Source: Lineus longissimus (Eukaryota; Nemertea; Pilidiophora; Heteronemertea; Lineidae). From it: 64,000 bases of DNA. The notes under the pieces are model-generated. The model was not told where the DNA came from. It worked only from the letters and a program-made list of their open reading frames with translations, and did no database searches. A program made the translations under genes and the position numbers. Position 1 is the stretch's first letter. Each line of letters begins with the position of its first letter. The DNA lies in assembly GCF_910592395.1 (NCBI RefSeq), contig NC_088311.1, forward strand, positions 1,180,501-1,244,500, written 5' to 3'. Positions 1 through 8,990 of the stretch are shown one piece after another.

Positions 1-212
1 GAACTAGAAGGTTAACTGCTGGGTACAGCTTGGTCAATTATTTTACTACGTTTTGAGTTTTGAGTCGGGCAGAGTCCGTGCAGACGGATGAATGTCGGCG
101 TCACTGCCCGTTTATGGGTCTGGTCCCTAGAAATCCATATTCAGTGACATTAGACGAACTTTGTCAGCCGGTCGGTTGCTTATCGAAGACGCCTCCCTGC
201 CTGATGACTTAC

Positions 213-395
213 TTGAAAAAAGCTGTGGCAACATGAGGAATACCACACATCTCACTTGCATGATGAAGGCCATCCCAATCGAGAGGATGAGTCCAGTGAC
301 TGCGGCAATAGGAGTCGCCACTGTCCATGGGTATTCTAGTTGATAGATCATCAAGAAGAAGAACAGAGTGGACATGACCAGACCAAAGAAAAATC
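213..395 (-). CDS. DCST-like gene, coding exon 3 (two membrane segments)
   Basis: The acceptor is TTTTCAG and the donor is A|GTAAGT. It encodes two hydrophobic segments separated by a short loop containing E-Y-P-W, then the V-R-C motif and an M-L-P-Q stretch typical of the DC-STAMP family. No continuing exon is visible in positions 1-206, so the next intron probably crosses the window edge. Confidence 0.65.
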
Positions 396-1290
396 CTGAA
401 AAGAGAATGATACTCTACCGGTCTGATTTGGATCGAACCCAGAACCGAAGCACAGATCGCCAGACAATGTAATGACATTCGGGTGCGGCTCCAACAAACC
501 AACCCAATGGATTGATCTTCGTGTATTGGCTGGCGGATACAGTTGTCCCTTTGTATTACCATCAAATGGATCATTGCTGCATCATCTTATCCTGACGAAT
601 TTAGGCGACCTAAAACTTATTTTGATGCCACATTGAAATCAGGAAAATTACGTCAGATTGAAGATAATAGGCCTACAGGCCTACGCTAGTTTATCATTCT
701 TACCCAGGACATGTTTTAAGATATCGTTCTCATAGGTTCCATCTATGAACAGCCTCCCAAACGCAGAACTAGATGACTTCCTGCGTGTGTTCCTCCTATA
801 AGCCTCGTAGACACAGCACGGACAGAACGCAAGGCATATTGTCTCTCTGAGGCAGGCGAGACCGTTGATGTAGCAATCCTCATACCTGATGGAGTGATGG
901 AATAAAACAGATTAAGTAAAGCATAAACGAATACAAAAAGCAACTTTCGTTTCCGATTTGGCGATACATCGATCGTACGCCGTAGGCCCTACGACTTGTC
1001 TTTCACAGTCGTTTTAATTTGCAATAGCGATTTTTGTGTTGCTCATTGTTAGCAACCGCTTCACCAACTTCAAGATATTCTATTCACCATTTATCGGAAA
1101 TTCATAACCTTATCCATTTTCATTCATTCCACAAACGGGCGTTTGGAGAAATCAAGTTGATTGTTTCTCACCAAGGCCTCAATGGCGGTAAACCCTGTCT
1201 CGCCCTCTCTGTATTTATCTTCGCCCTTTTGATGTTGTCTAGGGCCTTCTTGATCTTGTATCCCTTCCATATTAACTTTGCATGGGCCAT
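213..1290 (-). CDS. DC-STAMP-domain (DCST1/2-like) multi-pass membrane protein, N-terminal part; gene leaves the window at the left
   Basis: I joined three exons by hand on the minus strand: 1290-1172, 885-704 and 395-213. Donor and acceptor phases agree at both joins (phase 2, then phase 1). They give the first 161 residues. Residues 1-60 are basic and cytoplasmic-looking. A cysteine cluster (C45, C51, C57, C61, C63, C64) follows, then a linker, then two membrane segments at about 101-121 and 129-147. Just after these comes V148-R149-C150 and a leucine-rich MLPQLFS stretch, the layout I know from the N-terminus of DCST1/DCST2 (fly sneaky, worm SPE-42/49). That family acts at the sperm surface in fertilisation, and DCST1 also carries a C-terminal RING-like domain. 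The start ATG at 1290 has G at -3 and +4 and an in-frame TAG three codons upstream. The remaining roughly 500 residues should lie left of position 1. The family call rests on the last 60 residues. Confidence 0.62.
704..885 (-). CDS. DCST-like gene, coding exon 2
   Basis: The acceptor is a pyrimidine-rich tract ending CATCAG, and the donor is G|GTAAGA. The exon encodes 60 full codons with a cysteine-rich cluster (CPCC) and a Ser/Arg-rich linker. It is in phase with both neighbours. It also lies near a longer open reading in another frame that has no family resemblance. Confidence 0.6.
1172..1290 (-). CDS. DCST-like gene, coding exon 1
   Basis: This exon encodes 39 residues plus two bases. It is rich in Lys and Arg and reads M-A-H-A-K-L-I-W at the start. 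The donor at its end is GTGAGA. The split codon TG|G makes a Trp with exon 2. The open reading would otherwise stop one codon past the donor. Confidence 0.55.
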
Positions 1291-1827
1291 TGCATACTAA
1301 GTGTTGTAATAGAGTCTGTAAATATGAGGGCTTGCGTCTTCACATCAACAACCAAGAAAGGAGTCAGAGAAGACTGAAAGGAAAATGTCATGTTTGATTC
1401 CTCTGTGTCGTACATGCATGTGGGTTAATGTTCCTTTGAATAGTCTTTTGCACTGCCTGAGATCGACACTGTGAGAATTAGTAATCGCTCGGACCTGCGA
1501 TTAATATCAAACCCAGACAATGAACTTTACCATCAGATTAGAGATCTTTTTGTCGCATATATATAGGGCAGTTTGCATTAACCCTTACCTTTACTCTTTT
1601 CTGCAAAATCTTTCGGATTCCGACGTATGGAAGATGCCACCTTCTCGACGTGTCGTCTTCTTGCTCCCCGTCGCAACACTGCGCAATAGTGCAATGGCGT
1701 CAGGACGTATGCGACGTTATTGAATGACGTTCCTTGACATCTTGGATGCATCAAAACGGTAGGTGTGTGAAAACTGAAGTGAAATCAACGAATACATATT
1801 GCTGAGGCTGTAGATGTGTCCAGATAG
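1291..1827. promoter_or_regulatory. Shared head-to-head 5' region of the DCST-like and MARCH genes
   Basis: These 537 bases separate two divergent start codons and so should hold both promoters, with any 5' UTRs. A plus-strand TATATATAG at 1558-1566 is a possible TATA element for the MARCH gene, about 260 bases before its ATG. No clear element was found for the other direction. The promoter role is inferred from position only. Confidence 0.3.
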
Positions 1828-2871
1828 ATGTCAAATTCATCCGGATTGGTGGTCAACGACGAGGTGGAACAACTATCTGCAGAACCTCAACAGGAAGGGG
1901 AGCTCGTCGAGCGAGATGATTTAAGCCTTCCGATATCATCAGCCGAGGAAGACTCGGGAAACTCTTTGGCATGTTTGGGCGGGGCGATTGATCCAACCAA
2001 TGATTTAAGCAATGAGTTTACATTGGACCAGTCCCACCCGTGTCATCAAAGCAATTCCCTACCGGTCTACATGCACACGGAGTCCGTCGTCATTGAATTA
2101 ATGCCGGTTAGGTCACAAACGACTCATGCCTTTCCCGGGAATGATGCGACAATAGCAGCGCCAGCTGGCGAGGGGACGGTTGAAGAAAGACAATCGAGCT
2201 CCACTTCGTTTCACTCAGTTTGCAGGATTTGTCAGCTGAGTCGCTGCGAAACGGATGAAGAACTGGTAACAGCAGGGTGCCATTGCAGAGGGGGCTTAGA
2301 AAAATGTCATCGGAGCTGCTTGGTCGAATGGGCACTGAGACGGAACTCAAATCGATGTGAAATATGCTGTGATATCTACGCCGACATCCCACCGCCAGGT
2401 CTTGGTGGTTTGGACCTACGAGAGAGACATTTGGCGGCGTGGTGTGTTGATGTACAAGAATGCACCAGACACAGGCGACCATGTTTATACTTCCTCTGCT
2501 GTGTTCTGTTCGCCGTCGCGGGGATTTGCGGTTACCTGACTGCCAGGATGCAGGCCCTGTACCAGGAGACATCGACTGATTGGCGCGCAACTGAAGCAGA
2601 CATGGAGACAACACGATTCCTTTTTGGGTTCTGTGTATTCATGCTTGCGTTTTGCATCACTCTAGCAATTGGGGTCTCTGCAATATGGTTATCAATTGAG
2701 ATTGCCTCGTATTGCCACCGACTTACAGCGCGACGCGACACGAGGCGCAGGCTTTTGCGACGCCAATTACTCAGGCAGGGGAGGATCACAATAGAAGAGT
2801 TCTTCAGGTTGGACTCTGAGTGGCGAATGAGGGCTATTCTGGCCCAGCACCCGTCAGCTGAGGTGGTGTGA
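1828..2871 (+). CDS. MARCH-type membrane RING-CH E3 ubiquitin ligase, single exon, 347 aa
   Basis: The protein has a RING-CH (C4HC3) zinc finger with all eight ligands in order: C132, C135, C151, C153, H161, C164, C177, C180. W168 lies between the last two ligand pairs, as is usual. Two membrane segments follow at about 219-239 and 264-290, with a basic Arg-rich tail (302-318). This is the layout of MARCH2/3/9-like ligases, which move ubiquitin from an E2 to membrane cargo in the endosomal or secretory system. The first 130 residues are acidic, Ser-rich and probably disordered. The start is fixed by an in-frame TAG directly before the ATG, unless that AG is a splice acceptor. The coding region has no intron, which could mean a retroposed copy or one large exon. 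AATAAA lies 107 bases past the stop. The exact subfamily is not resolved. Confidence 0.88.
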   Translation: MSNSSGLVVNDEVEQLSAEPQQEGELVERDDLSLPISSAEEDSGNSLACLGGAIDPTNDLSNEFTLDQSHPCHQSNSLPVYMHTESVVIELMPVRSQTTHAFPGNDATIAAPAGEGTVEERQSSSTSFHSVCRICQLSRCETDEELVTAGCHCRGGLEKCHRSCLVEWALRRNSNRCEICCDIYADIPPPGLGGLDLRERHLAAWCVDVQECTRHRRPCLYFLCCVLFAVAGICGYLTARMQALYQETSTDWRATEADMETTRFLFGFCVFMLAFCITLAIGVSAIWLSIEIASYCHRLTARRDTRRRLLRRQLLRQGRITIEEFFRLDSEWRMRAILAQHPSAEVV

Positions 2872-2977
2872 TATATAAAATTCACTGCGACTATGCGGCA
2901 AAGTTTTGCTTAGATTGTTATCATATCCACTGGTTATTACTGCCAATTTATTGTAGGCCTTATGTTTAGAATAAGAC

Positions 2978-2983
2978 AATAAA
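2978..2983 (+). terminator. AATAAA polyadenylation signal of the MARCH gene
   Basis: A canonical AATAAA hexamer lies about 107 bases after the stop codon on the coding strand. Cleavage is expected 10-30 bases later. Confidence 0.5.
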
Positions 2984-4318
2984 TGCTTTATATCTGTTCC
3001 TCTGTGCTTTTTCCTCGAAAAGGTAATGCAATAACTGTAGAAGTTGGGAGTGGGTCATACCAATTTAATTCTTCCCTAATCAAATATCATAGGTCACTAT
3101 ATATCAAATGGAACAACATAAATATACACCAATTAACAATGACGCCACTGCCCCCTCCCCCTTTCGACTCAAGTAGCTCACTAAAGAGAATTCTACTTGT
3201 GATTTAGCCTATTTGCAACAAAATTGCAGCATCTGTGGATCTTTGAAAACGCAGTGGCAGCATCATACTGTGTCAATTGTGGGAACCATGCTAGAATTTT
3301 TTATATCGCCCGATCGAGAGTGTTGCACATACGCCAGCTATTAATAATTGCGCCTCGATATCTTGCTGTCACCTATTGAATTCAAGCCGCCGTGCCCTAG
3401 ATGGAAGCGTGCATTGTGCAAACAGTTCAATGCTGTTCAGCTGAGAGACTATGGTTGGCACATAATAATGGTGATCTGCAACTATCACGACCGTGTGTTT
3501 GAACGGTTCTTTATGGGTGGATACAACGTGATATCGATTTTCTAAGGAACTTTTTCAAGGTAGGTAAGTTGGTTTGGCTATGTTTGTGCCGCCTTCAGGA
3601 AACCTGGGTTTACCGAGACAACACACTGCATGCAGGTAATGTGCATGTCTGACCGGGGTACTGAAGACCAATGGCCTTTGGCCTTTCCGTTGTAACGTTC
3701 GCATTGGCCTACTTTGCGGGGCACACTGCATGACATGTCATACAATGTAGGCCATACTGGTATTGCAAAAGCCAAATTTGAGTCGTCGAGTAGGGCATGA
3801 AGCTGATAGTGTAGGACTAGTTCTGATCTTATCAAGGAGGGCTTTGAATAAGTCTGATGATTCAAAGGGCCTGTGGAGGTTATTTCTTCAGCTACAACCC
3901 TGATTTCTCAACATGTATTTTCTGGCATGTCATTTGCAATGAATGTCTCATCCTGAACTAAAGGGGCAACACTTGCCCCGACTTGGCACTAAGCAACGAG
4001 TGTGAGGGGATAGGACTAGGAGCGTAGGGCCTTCGAATAGCTGGTTACTCTAAGATAGGACTGACTCTGGTATTCGAGAATGTGCATTCCTAGAACTCTT
4101 ATGAATTATATTCATTGGACGAACCACCTGATGTGAAGATAATATATACCCTCATGAATTGAAAATAGTCGCACTTAGCAATGCAGTTCACGATGTCTGC
4201 GATAGATGCTGATAAGTGTCGATGGTTGTAGTAAGGCTAAAAGGTGGAAAAGCTACCGCTTATCTCATATGTCTTGAAAAGTAACCCTAGTTCCAACATA
4301 AGTGTTTTCTCCCTTTCA
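2984..4318. other. Intergenic region, probably with the GT92 promoter and 5' UTR intron
   Basis: No supported coding sequence was seen. The right end (about 4303-4319) is a strong pyrimidine tract ending in CAG, so at least one noncoding 5' exon of the glycosyltransferase should lie somewhere here. I could not locate it. Confidence 0.4.
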
Positions 4319-4328
4319 GAAATGTACC

Positions 4329-5885
4329 ATGGCCGCGGGACGTAGGACGTGGGTCGCATCGGTCTTCAGCCTTGGCATTTTCGTCCTGTGGCTACTAGGC
4401 AGGAGGCTAAACTTACACACTAGCTTTAAGACTAATAAGAGACTTTTCGAAAAGCGCATTCTCGTCGCAGTTCCATTCCAAAAAGCAGTTCAATCGAAAG
4501 ATAAAATGAAGGACACTGGCGTCAGTATTGTATATACAAAACCGCATAAGTTTTTTGACTTGAGTAGGACGACCTACATAAAGGAGCTGTCAGTCCCAAG
4601 TCCTAAAGCAACGCAGCAAATCGTAATTCCAAAGCCAACGACACCGAATATTGCCCATCTGTTCACTCCTCACAGAACTGAGCCGCTTCCCTCTAGATGT
4701 GTTTACAAGGAAACGCCGAATTTAGACTTGTTGCGTGGACATGAACCGCAGGTATGGCAGAATGTTGCCAAAAGGACCATCATGGTATTTTCCGCCTTTT
4801 TAGACTCGAGAAAAGAAATAGGCGGCCGAGTTATCCGCGTGTTGGCCAGTGGCAAACAGGCTCGCTTCGGTCACTCAGGGAAGGTGTCGTGTGTCCTCTG
4901 GTTGCAACAGGACTCGAATATAGTTGGCGTCCCGACAGATGCGTCTTATGAAGTCATCTATGAAAGTCGACTTCATCCGTCCATGTATACTGCTCATTTT
5001 ATAATGTGTAAACTAAGAACAGTTGGAGCTAGTGCTGAATCCATCCTCGGAGTCTCGGTTGTGCCTGACGTCTGTGGAATCATATCGAACACGCTAAAGG
5101 TCATCAAGAGTAAACCGTACCTCGCCCAAAATAACACATTCAGTATTTGCCTGTCCCCGATTTACGGCAACTACGACAATACCCCCGCCATCATAGAACA
5201 CATTGAGATGCACAAGATATTAGGTGTGGAGAGGATTACTGTGTACGTGCTTTCAGTTGGACCAAATGTGGGTTCGATTCTGCAGCAATACCAGAAAGAA
5301 GGACTTGTGGATCTGGTGAAATGGAGGTATCCATACTCTAAAGTGTTGTGTGATTATTTTGCTCAGCGCGAGGCCCTGAACGATTGCCTCTACAGGAACA
5401 TGGGCCGGACTCGTTACTTAGCAGTAGTCGACCTAGATGAGATAATAACGCCACGGAAGACACTGGTCTGGGACGCAATGATGACGAGGTTACACAAACC
5501 CGAACGTGCAGCGTATCTATTTCAACATGCATACTTCTTAAATATGCAGCCTAAAAACTCGAAGCCGACCATGTTGACTCAAACTGTCTTTTCACGTCCC
5601 AGTGAGGTGTTTCCTCCCGGAAAGATTCGATGCAAGTCGATTTACGAGATGGAAAAGACAGTTCAGGTCAACATTCACTTTCCTGATACGCTGTTAGCCG
5701 GCGTTCAGGAATACATTGTGCCAGCCGAGGAGGCTATGCTGCATCACTATCGCAGTGAAGTGATGCAGATATTCCATGATGGTAGGAAGAACTTTACGTA
5801 TATAAAAGATACATATATGGTCAACTATGCCAACCGTATTAGGAAAGCGTTTTCTGACCGTATTAACATGTTCAACATCGAGTAG
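4329..5885 (+). CDS. Glycosyltransferase family 92 (DUF23) type II membrane protein, 518 aa
   Basis: The protein has a short basic N-terminus, one membrane anchor at about residues 7-24, a stem with little conservation, then a GT92 domain from about 270 to 490. Visible GT92 features are the S-I-C-L-S-P-I-Y-G strand opening the domain, the I-E-H-I-E-M-H-K-I-L-G helix, and D-L-D-E at 368-371, the metal- and nucleotide-sugar-binding DxD-type motif. C-terminal H-H-Y-R-S is also typical. Known members include the worm galactosyltransferase GALT-1, which acts in the Golgi on fucose of N-glycans. The substrate here cannot be read from sequence. The reading frame opens 27 bases earlier, but only with GTG inside a splice-acceptor tract (TTCTCCCTTTCAG), so I chose the ATG at 4329, which is in ACCATGG. 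The coding region is intronless. Confidence 0.87.
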   Translation: MAAGRRTWVASVFSLGIFVLWLLGRRLNLHTSFKTNKRLFEKRILVAVPFQKAVQSKDKMKDTGVSIVYTKPHKFFDLSRTTYIKELSVPSPKATQQIVIPKPTTPNIAHLFTPHRTEPLPSRCVYKETPNLDLLRGHEPQVWQNVAKRTIMVFSAFLDSRKEIGGRVIRVLASGKQARFGHSGKVSCVLWLQQDSNIVGVPTDASYEVIYESRLHPSMYTAHFIMCKLRTVGASAESILGVSVVPDVCGIISNTLKVIKSKPYLAQNNTFSICLSPIYGNYDNTPAIIEHIEMHKILGVERITVYVLSVGPNVGSILQQYQKEGLVDLVKWRYPYSKVLCDYFAQREALNDCLYRNMGRTRYLAVVDLDEIITPRKTLVWDAMMTRLHKPERAAYLFQHAYFLNMQPKNSKPTMLTQTVFSRPSEVFPPGKIRCKSIYEMEKTVQVNIHFPDTLLAGVQEYIVPAEEAMLHHYRSEVMQIFHDGRKNFTYIKDTYMVNYANRIRKAFSDRINMFNIE

Positions 5886-6335
5886 CTCTGACGACTTGGA
5901 TTAAAGGGGCAATAATGTCGTGGGAGTTGTACTAATTGTGATGTTTGTGGCGATAAGCGCCGCCAGCATGTAACCCAACCTCGTGGATGAGAGATATCCA
6001 GATATCCATATCCAGAGGCCACCCGCTCTTTGGTCCTACTTCCGATGAGAAAATAAGAGCCACATAAAGAGGCAATCTAACCCTGCCTGATGTCTTCCGG
6101 AATACGTCGTTATTTAGCGCTTGATTCTGGCGCTTAGAGCTCAGTTATCAAACCTACTTGATCCGGGGCCACCGCAACTTTCGACGCTTGTACTGTGGGA
6201 GGCGTTGACTTTAAGTTGGTGCGGCTCTGAACCGAGTTACTTGTGTAGGAAATGGTGCTTTCGATTGTGCAGTATTCTCCTATTGGCTGATTGTCTTCAA
6301 GACTGCAATTTGTTCATTGTATTTTGAAATTATAA

Positions 6336-6341
6336 ATTAAA
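6336..6341 (+). terminator. Possible ATTAAA polyadenylation signal of the GT92 gene
   Basis: This is a common variant of the poly(A) hexamer on the coding strand about 450 bases after the stop codon, in an A/T-rich stretch. No better signal lies between. Confidence 0.25.
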
Positions 6342-8597
6342 AGATGAGTTTTATACCACGTATTTTTATTCTTTATTACGTTTATATACAAAATATCCCA
6401 AACATTTATCACTTCACATCCAATGAAAATACAGTATATACAAGATATGTATATAAAATCAATACCAGGGGGAATCTCTGTCCTCTACAAATAGGTTTAA
6501 AAACGCCCAAAAAACTTGGTCTTCAAAATCACTTTCGATACTAGTACCAGGTAGGATTTGTTAACCATGTGATGTTGACGGTGGCTAAACTTGTATTTTG
6601 GTGACCACACTTTGTAATCTTTTAAGATGAACCATGCTCTTGGCAGAAGTCTTTGTAGGTTTTCTACCTGGCTAATAACGATATCGCCCGTCCACGCCCA
6701 TTAATGCTGGCCCCTCCGGAGATTCAGTCTAGTGACAGACTTTCGTTAATCTGAAACAGAATTGCCGTCAGGAGTATCTAATATCTTTGCCAGATCGGTC
6801 AAAACATAGATCATGTGGTTTGATACGAAACACTGTTAAAGCTGCCGTAGGCAATTCTCATGAAATGTACTATAGACGTATAATTCCCCCAATGAGACGT
6901 TTTCACCAAATCTCCAGCTCTGTAGCTGATGGAGACTAGATTCGGTCCTGAAATAAAAAATTCACATGATATTCTTGCCCGACGAATGATATTTTCCCAA
7001 CCTGATGTCGGCCAATCAAGTGGAGATACAATAAGCGATAAAATTCGCTGATAATAACGATTGTCTGTTGATAAACATTAGTCCATTGTTGAATAGGAAT
7101 CACGACACCGATCGGAACATATTCGACATATTTTGTGCAATTATACGACGTCCTTTGAAAACACAAGAACCAACTCATTACTGCGGACGAGACACGAACT
7201 AGCCATTATTTTTCTGTTAATTTGTTGCTTGTGACTCGAATACGGGAAGAAATAGTTTTGTACAGACATGAAAAAGAAAAAACAAGCTATGGATAACATA
7301 ACAAAGAAAGGGTTACTGACAGGCAAGATCGCGTGGGACTTCAACTAATCACGTCAAACATTCGAACGGCGAACAACTGGTTGATGATTTGATTCGGCCC
7401 CCATTGCCGTAAGAGGGGAATGTCTCTGTTGTACACGGTATGCGATGAATGGAAGTGAGGTTAACTCCGGTGAGATGGCGCATTCACCATCAACACGCTC
7501 CTGTTGAGTAGATGTTCGATAAAGAAGCGGTGAATTGACCAAACAAATGCTGCAAGCATTCTTTGCCCTGACATGCAGATTGGTGATAGAGCAGACTGGA
7601 GAAAGACAGGACTCACCAGGAACACAACTTGCGAGAAATATGACTTCATGACAAATCATGATCAAATACGTTGAAGACGACGAACACAGTAATGAAATAG
7701 AAAGTGGTCAGGAGTGGTTATCAGAATGGTCACTGATGTACGTTGTCGCTACTGTAGCTTTTTTTGATGACAAACCTTTTAAAATGAAAAATGTACATGC
7801 CAGATAATTTGTTCGGTATCACATTAAAAAATAAAAATCGCCACATTAGCATGATTGAAGAGTACTTTACAACGATACAACGATACCACGTACTACAATT
7901 CACTTTAAAGTACCACAGCTGTCAACTGGGTACTAGTATATCAAATCTATGGTTGGAATTCATAGAAAATCTGACATGACACACATTTAGCCATTTCGAG
8001 GTTTCGTTGGCTTCGGATTTTCTTGCCGTGCCTATGTTATTGTCTCAGAGTTGCGTGGGTCATATCCGTGTCATATCTTGGTGGAGGTTCAGGTCCTTTG
8101 GGGGGGGGGGGGGGCAAATTATTGCATATTTTGAATGCGATGAGTTTGCAACATAAATTGATGATTAGCTAGAAGTAACTGCGGATAGATTGTTAGAGAA
8201 GGATCAGGAGAAATGGCAACAAAGAAAATGTAGCGTACATGCGTATTTGTTAAGCCTTTCTTAAGAATATTGATGGAAGCATATCTGAAACGTATTTCAC
8301 GTACAATTGCCCGAAGCTTTCATCCATTAGCCTGTGAAGACTTTTCCCTTCCCGTATCCGTCTTGAAATCATAATCACGACCACTGATATCCGCCTAGTT
8401 TTGTCGATTGCCCCGTATTCAACGCAGATCCACCCTTGTTGAGTTAAATTCTCCGTCGTAGTTCTAACAAACTGCTAAGGACTGAGGAGGCCATGTCATA
8501 GAAACTCCCATTGAAAAGCGACGGAAATATTTACTTTCGTACTTTGTAAGGGCTCGTTGAGGCACTACCACCAGTCCTCAGCTGATTTAATAGTAAT
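6342..8597. other. Intergenic region between the convergent GT92 and GPCR genes
   Basis: Only short open readings without recognisable motifs were seen. It includes a run of 15 G at 8100-8114. The 3' UTR of the GPCR gene must begin at the right edge, but no clear minus-strand poly(A) hexamer was noted. Confidence 0.4.
8100..8114. repeat. Homopolymer run of 15 G
   Basis: This is an uninterrupted poly-G tract. Such tracts are often miscalled in length. Confidence 0.95.
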
Positions 8598-8990
8598 TTA
8601 CACAGCATCTTCGACCACACTATCCGAGAAGACAGACTTGTCATACTCGACCTCTGTTTTTAGTGAAATCCCTCTCGAGAGTGACGTGGTTCTTGTCTGA
8701 AAAGATGCTTGGGTTCCGAATCGGTGCCTGCGCGCGTAGTTTTTTCCATGGATACACGAACACAACGCGTACTTAAAACTTTGGCGAAAGTTTTTCGACA
8801 TGAACGCGTATACCACTGGATTCACACAACTATTCACATATGTTAGTAATGAAAATAGAATCCTTAAAGCCTTGAGTGGTCCATGATGTAGCATTGGGAT
8901 GTACCCAAAAGCGACCATAACGTTATCGACCAGGAATGGTCCCCAGCAGATGCCAAATAGGACGATCACCGCAACGAGCATCTTTATGAC
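8598..8990 (-). CDS. GPCR exon 6: TM6, TM7, C-terminal tail
   Basis: The acceptor is CTTTCCTCATTTCAG. It encodes residues 315-444: TM6 with C-W-G-P, TM7 with N-S-C-V-N-P-V-V-Y, helix 8 (F-R-Q-S-F-K) and a 50-residue tail with Cys, Arg and Ser clusters, ending in TAA. Confidence 0.93.
   Translation of the reverse strand, partial: VIKMLVAVIVLFGICWGPFLVDNVMVAFGYIPMLHHGPLKALRILFSLLTYVNSCVNPVVYAFMSKNFRQSFKYALCSCIHGKNYARRHRFGTQASFQTRTTSLSRGISLKTEVEYDKSVFSDSVVEDAV

Noticed and set aside
2108-2614. Minus-strand open reading of 168 codons
   Set aside because: It is antisense to the MARCH ligase, which has all eight zinc ligands on the plus strand.
4302-4328. Upstream GTG start for the GT92 protein
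   Set aside because: The stretch is a pyrimidine-rich splice acceptor (ending CAG at 4319), GTG is not a normal start in animals, and ATG 4329 has an ideal Kozak context.
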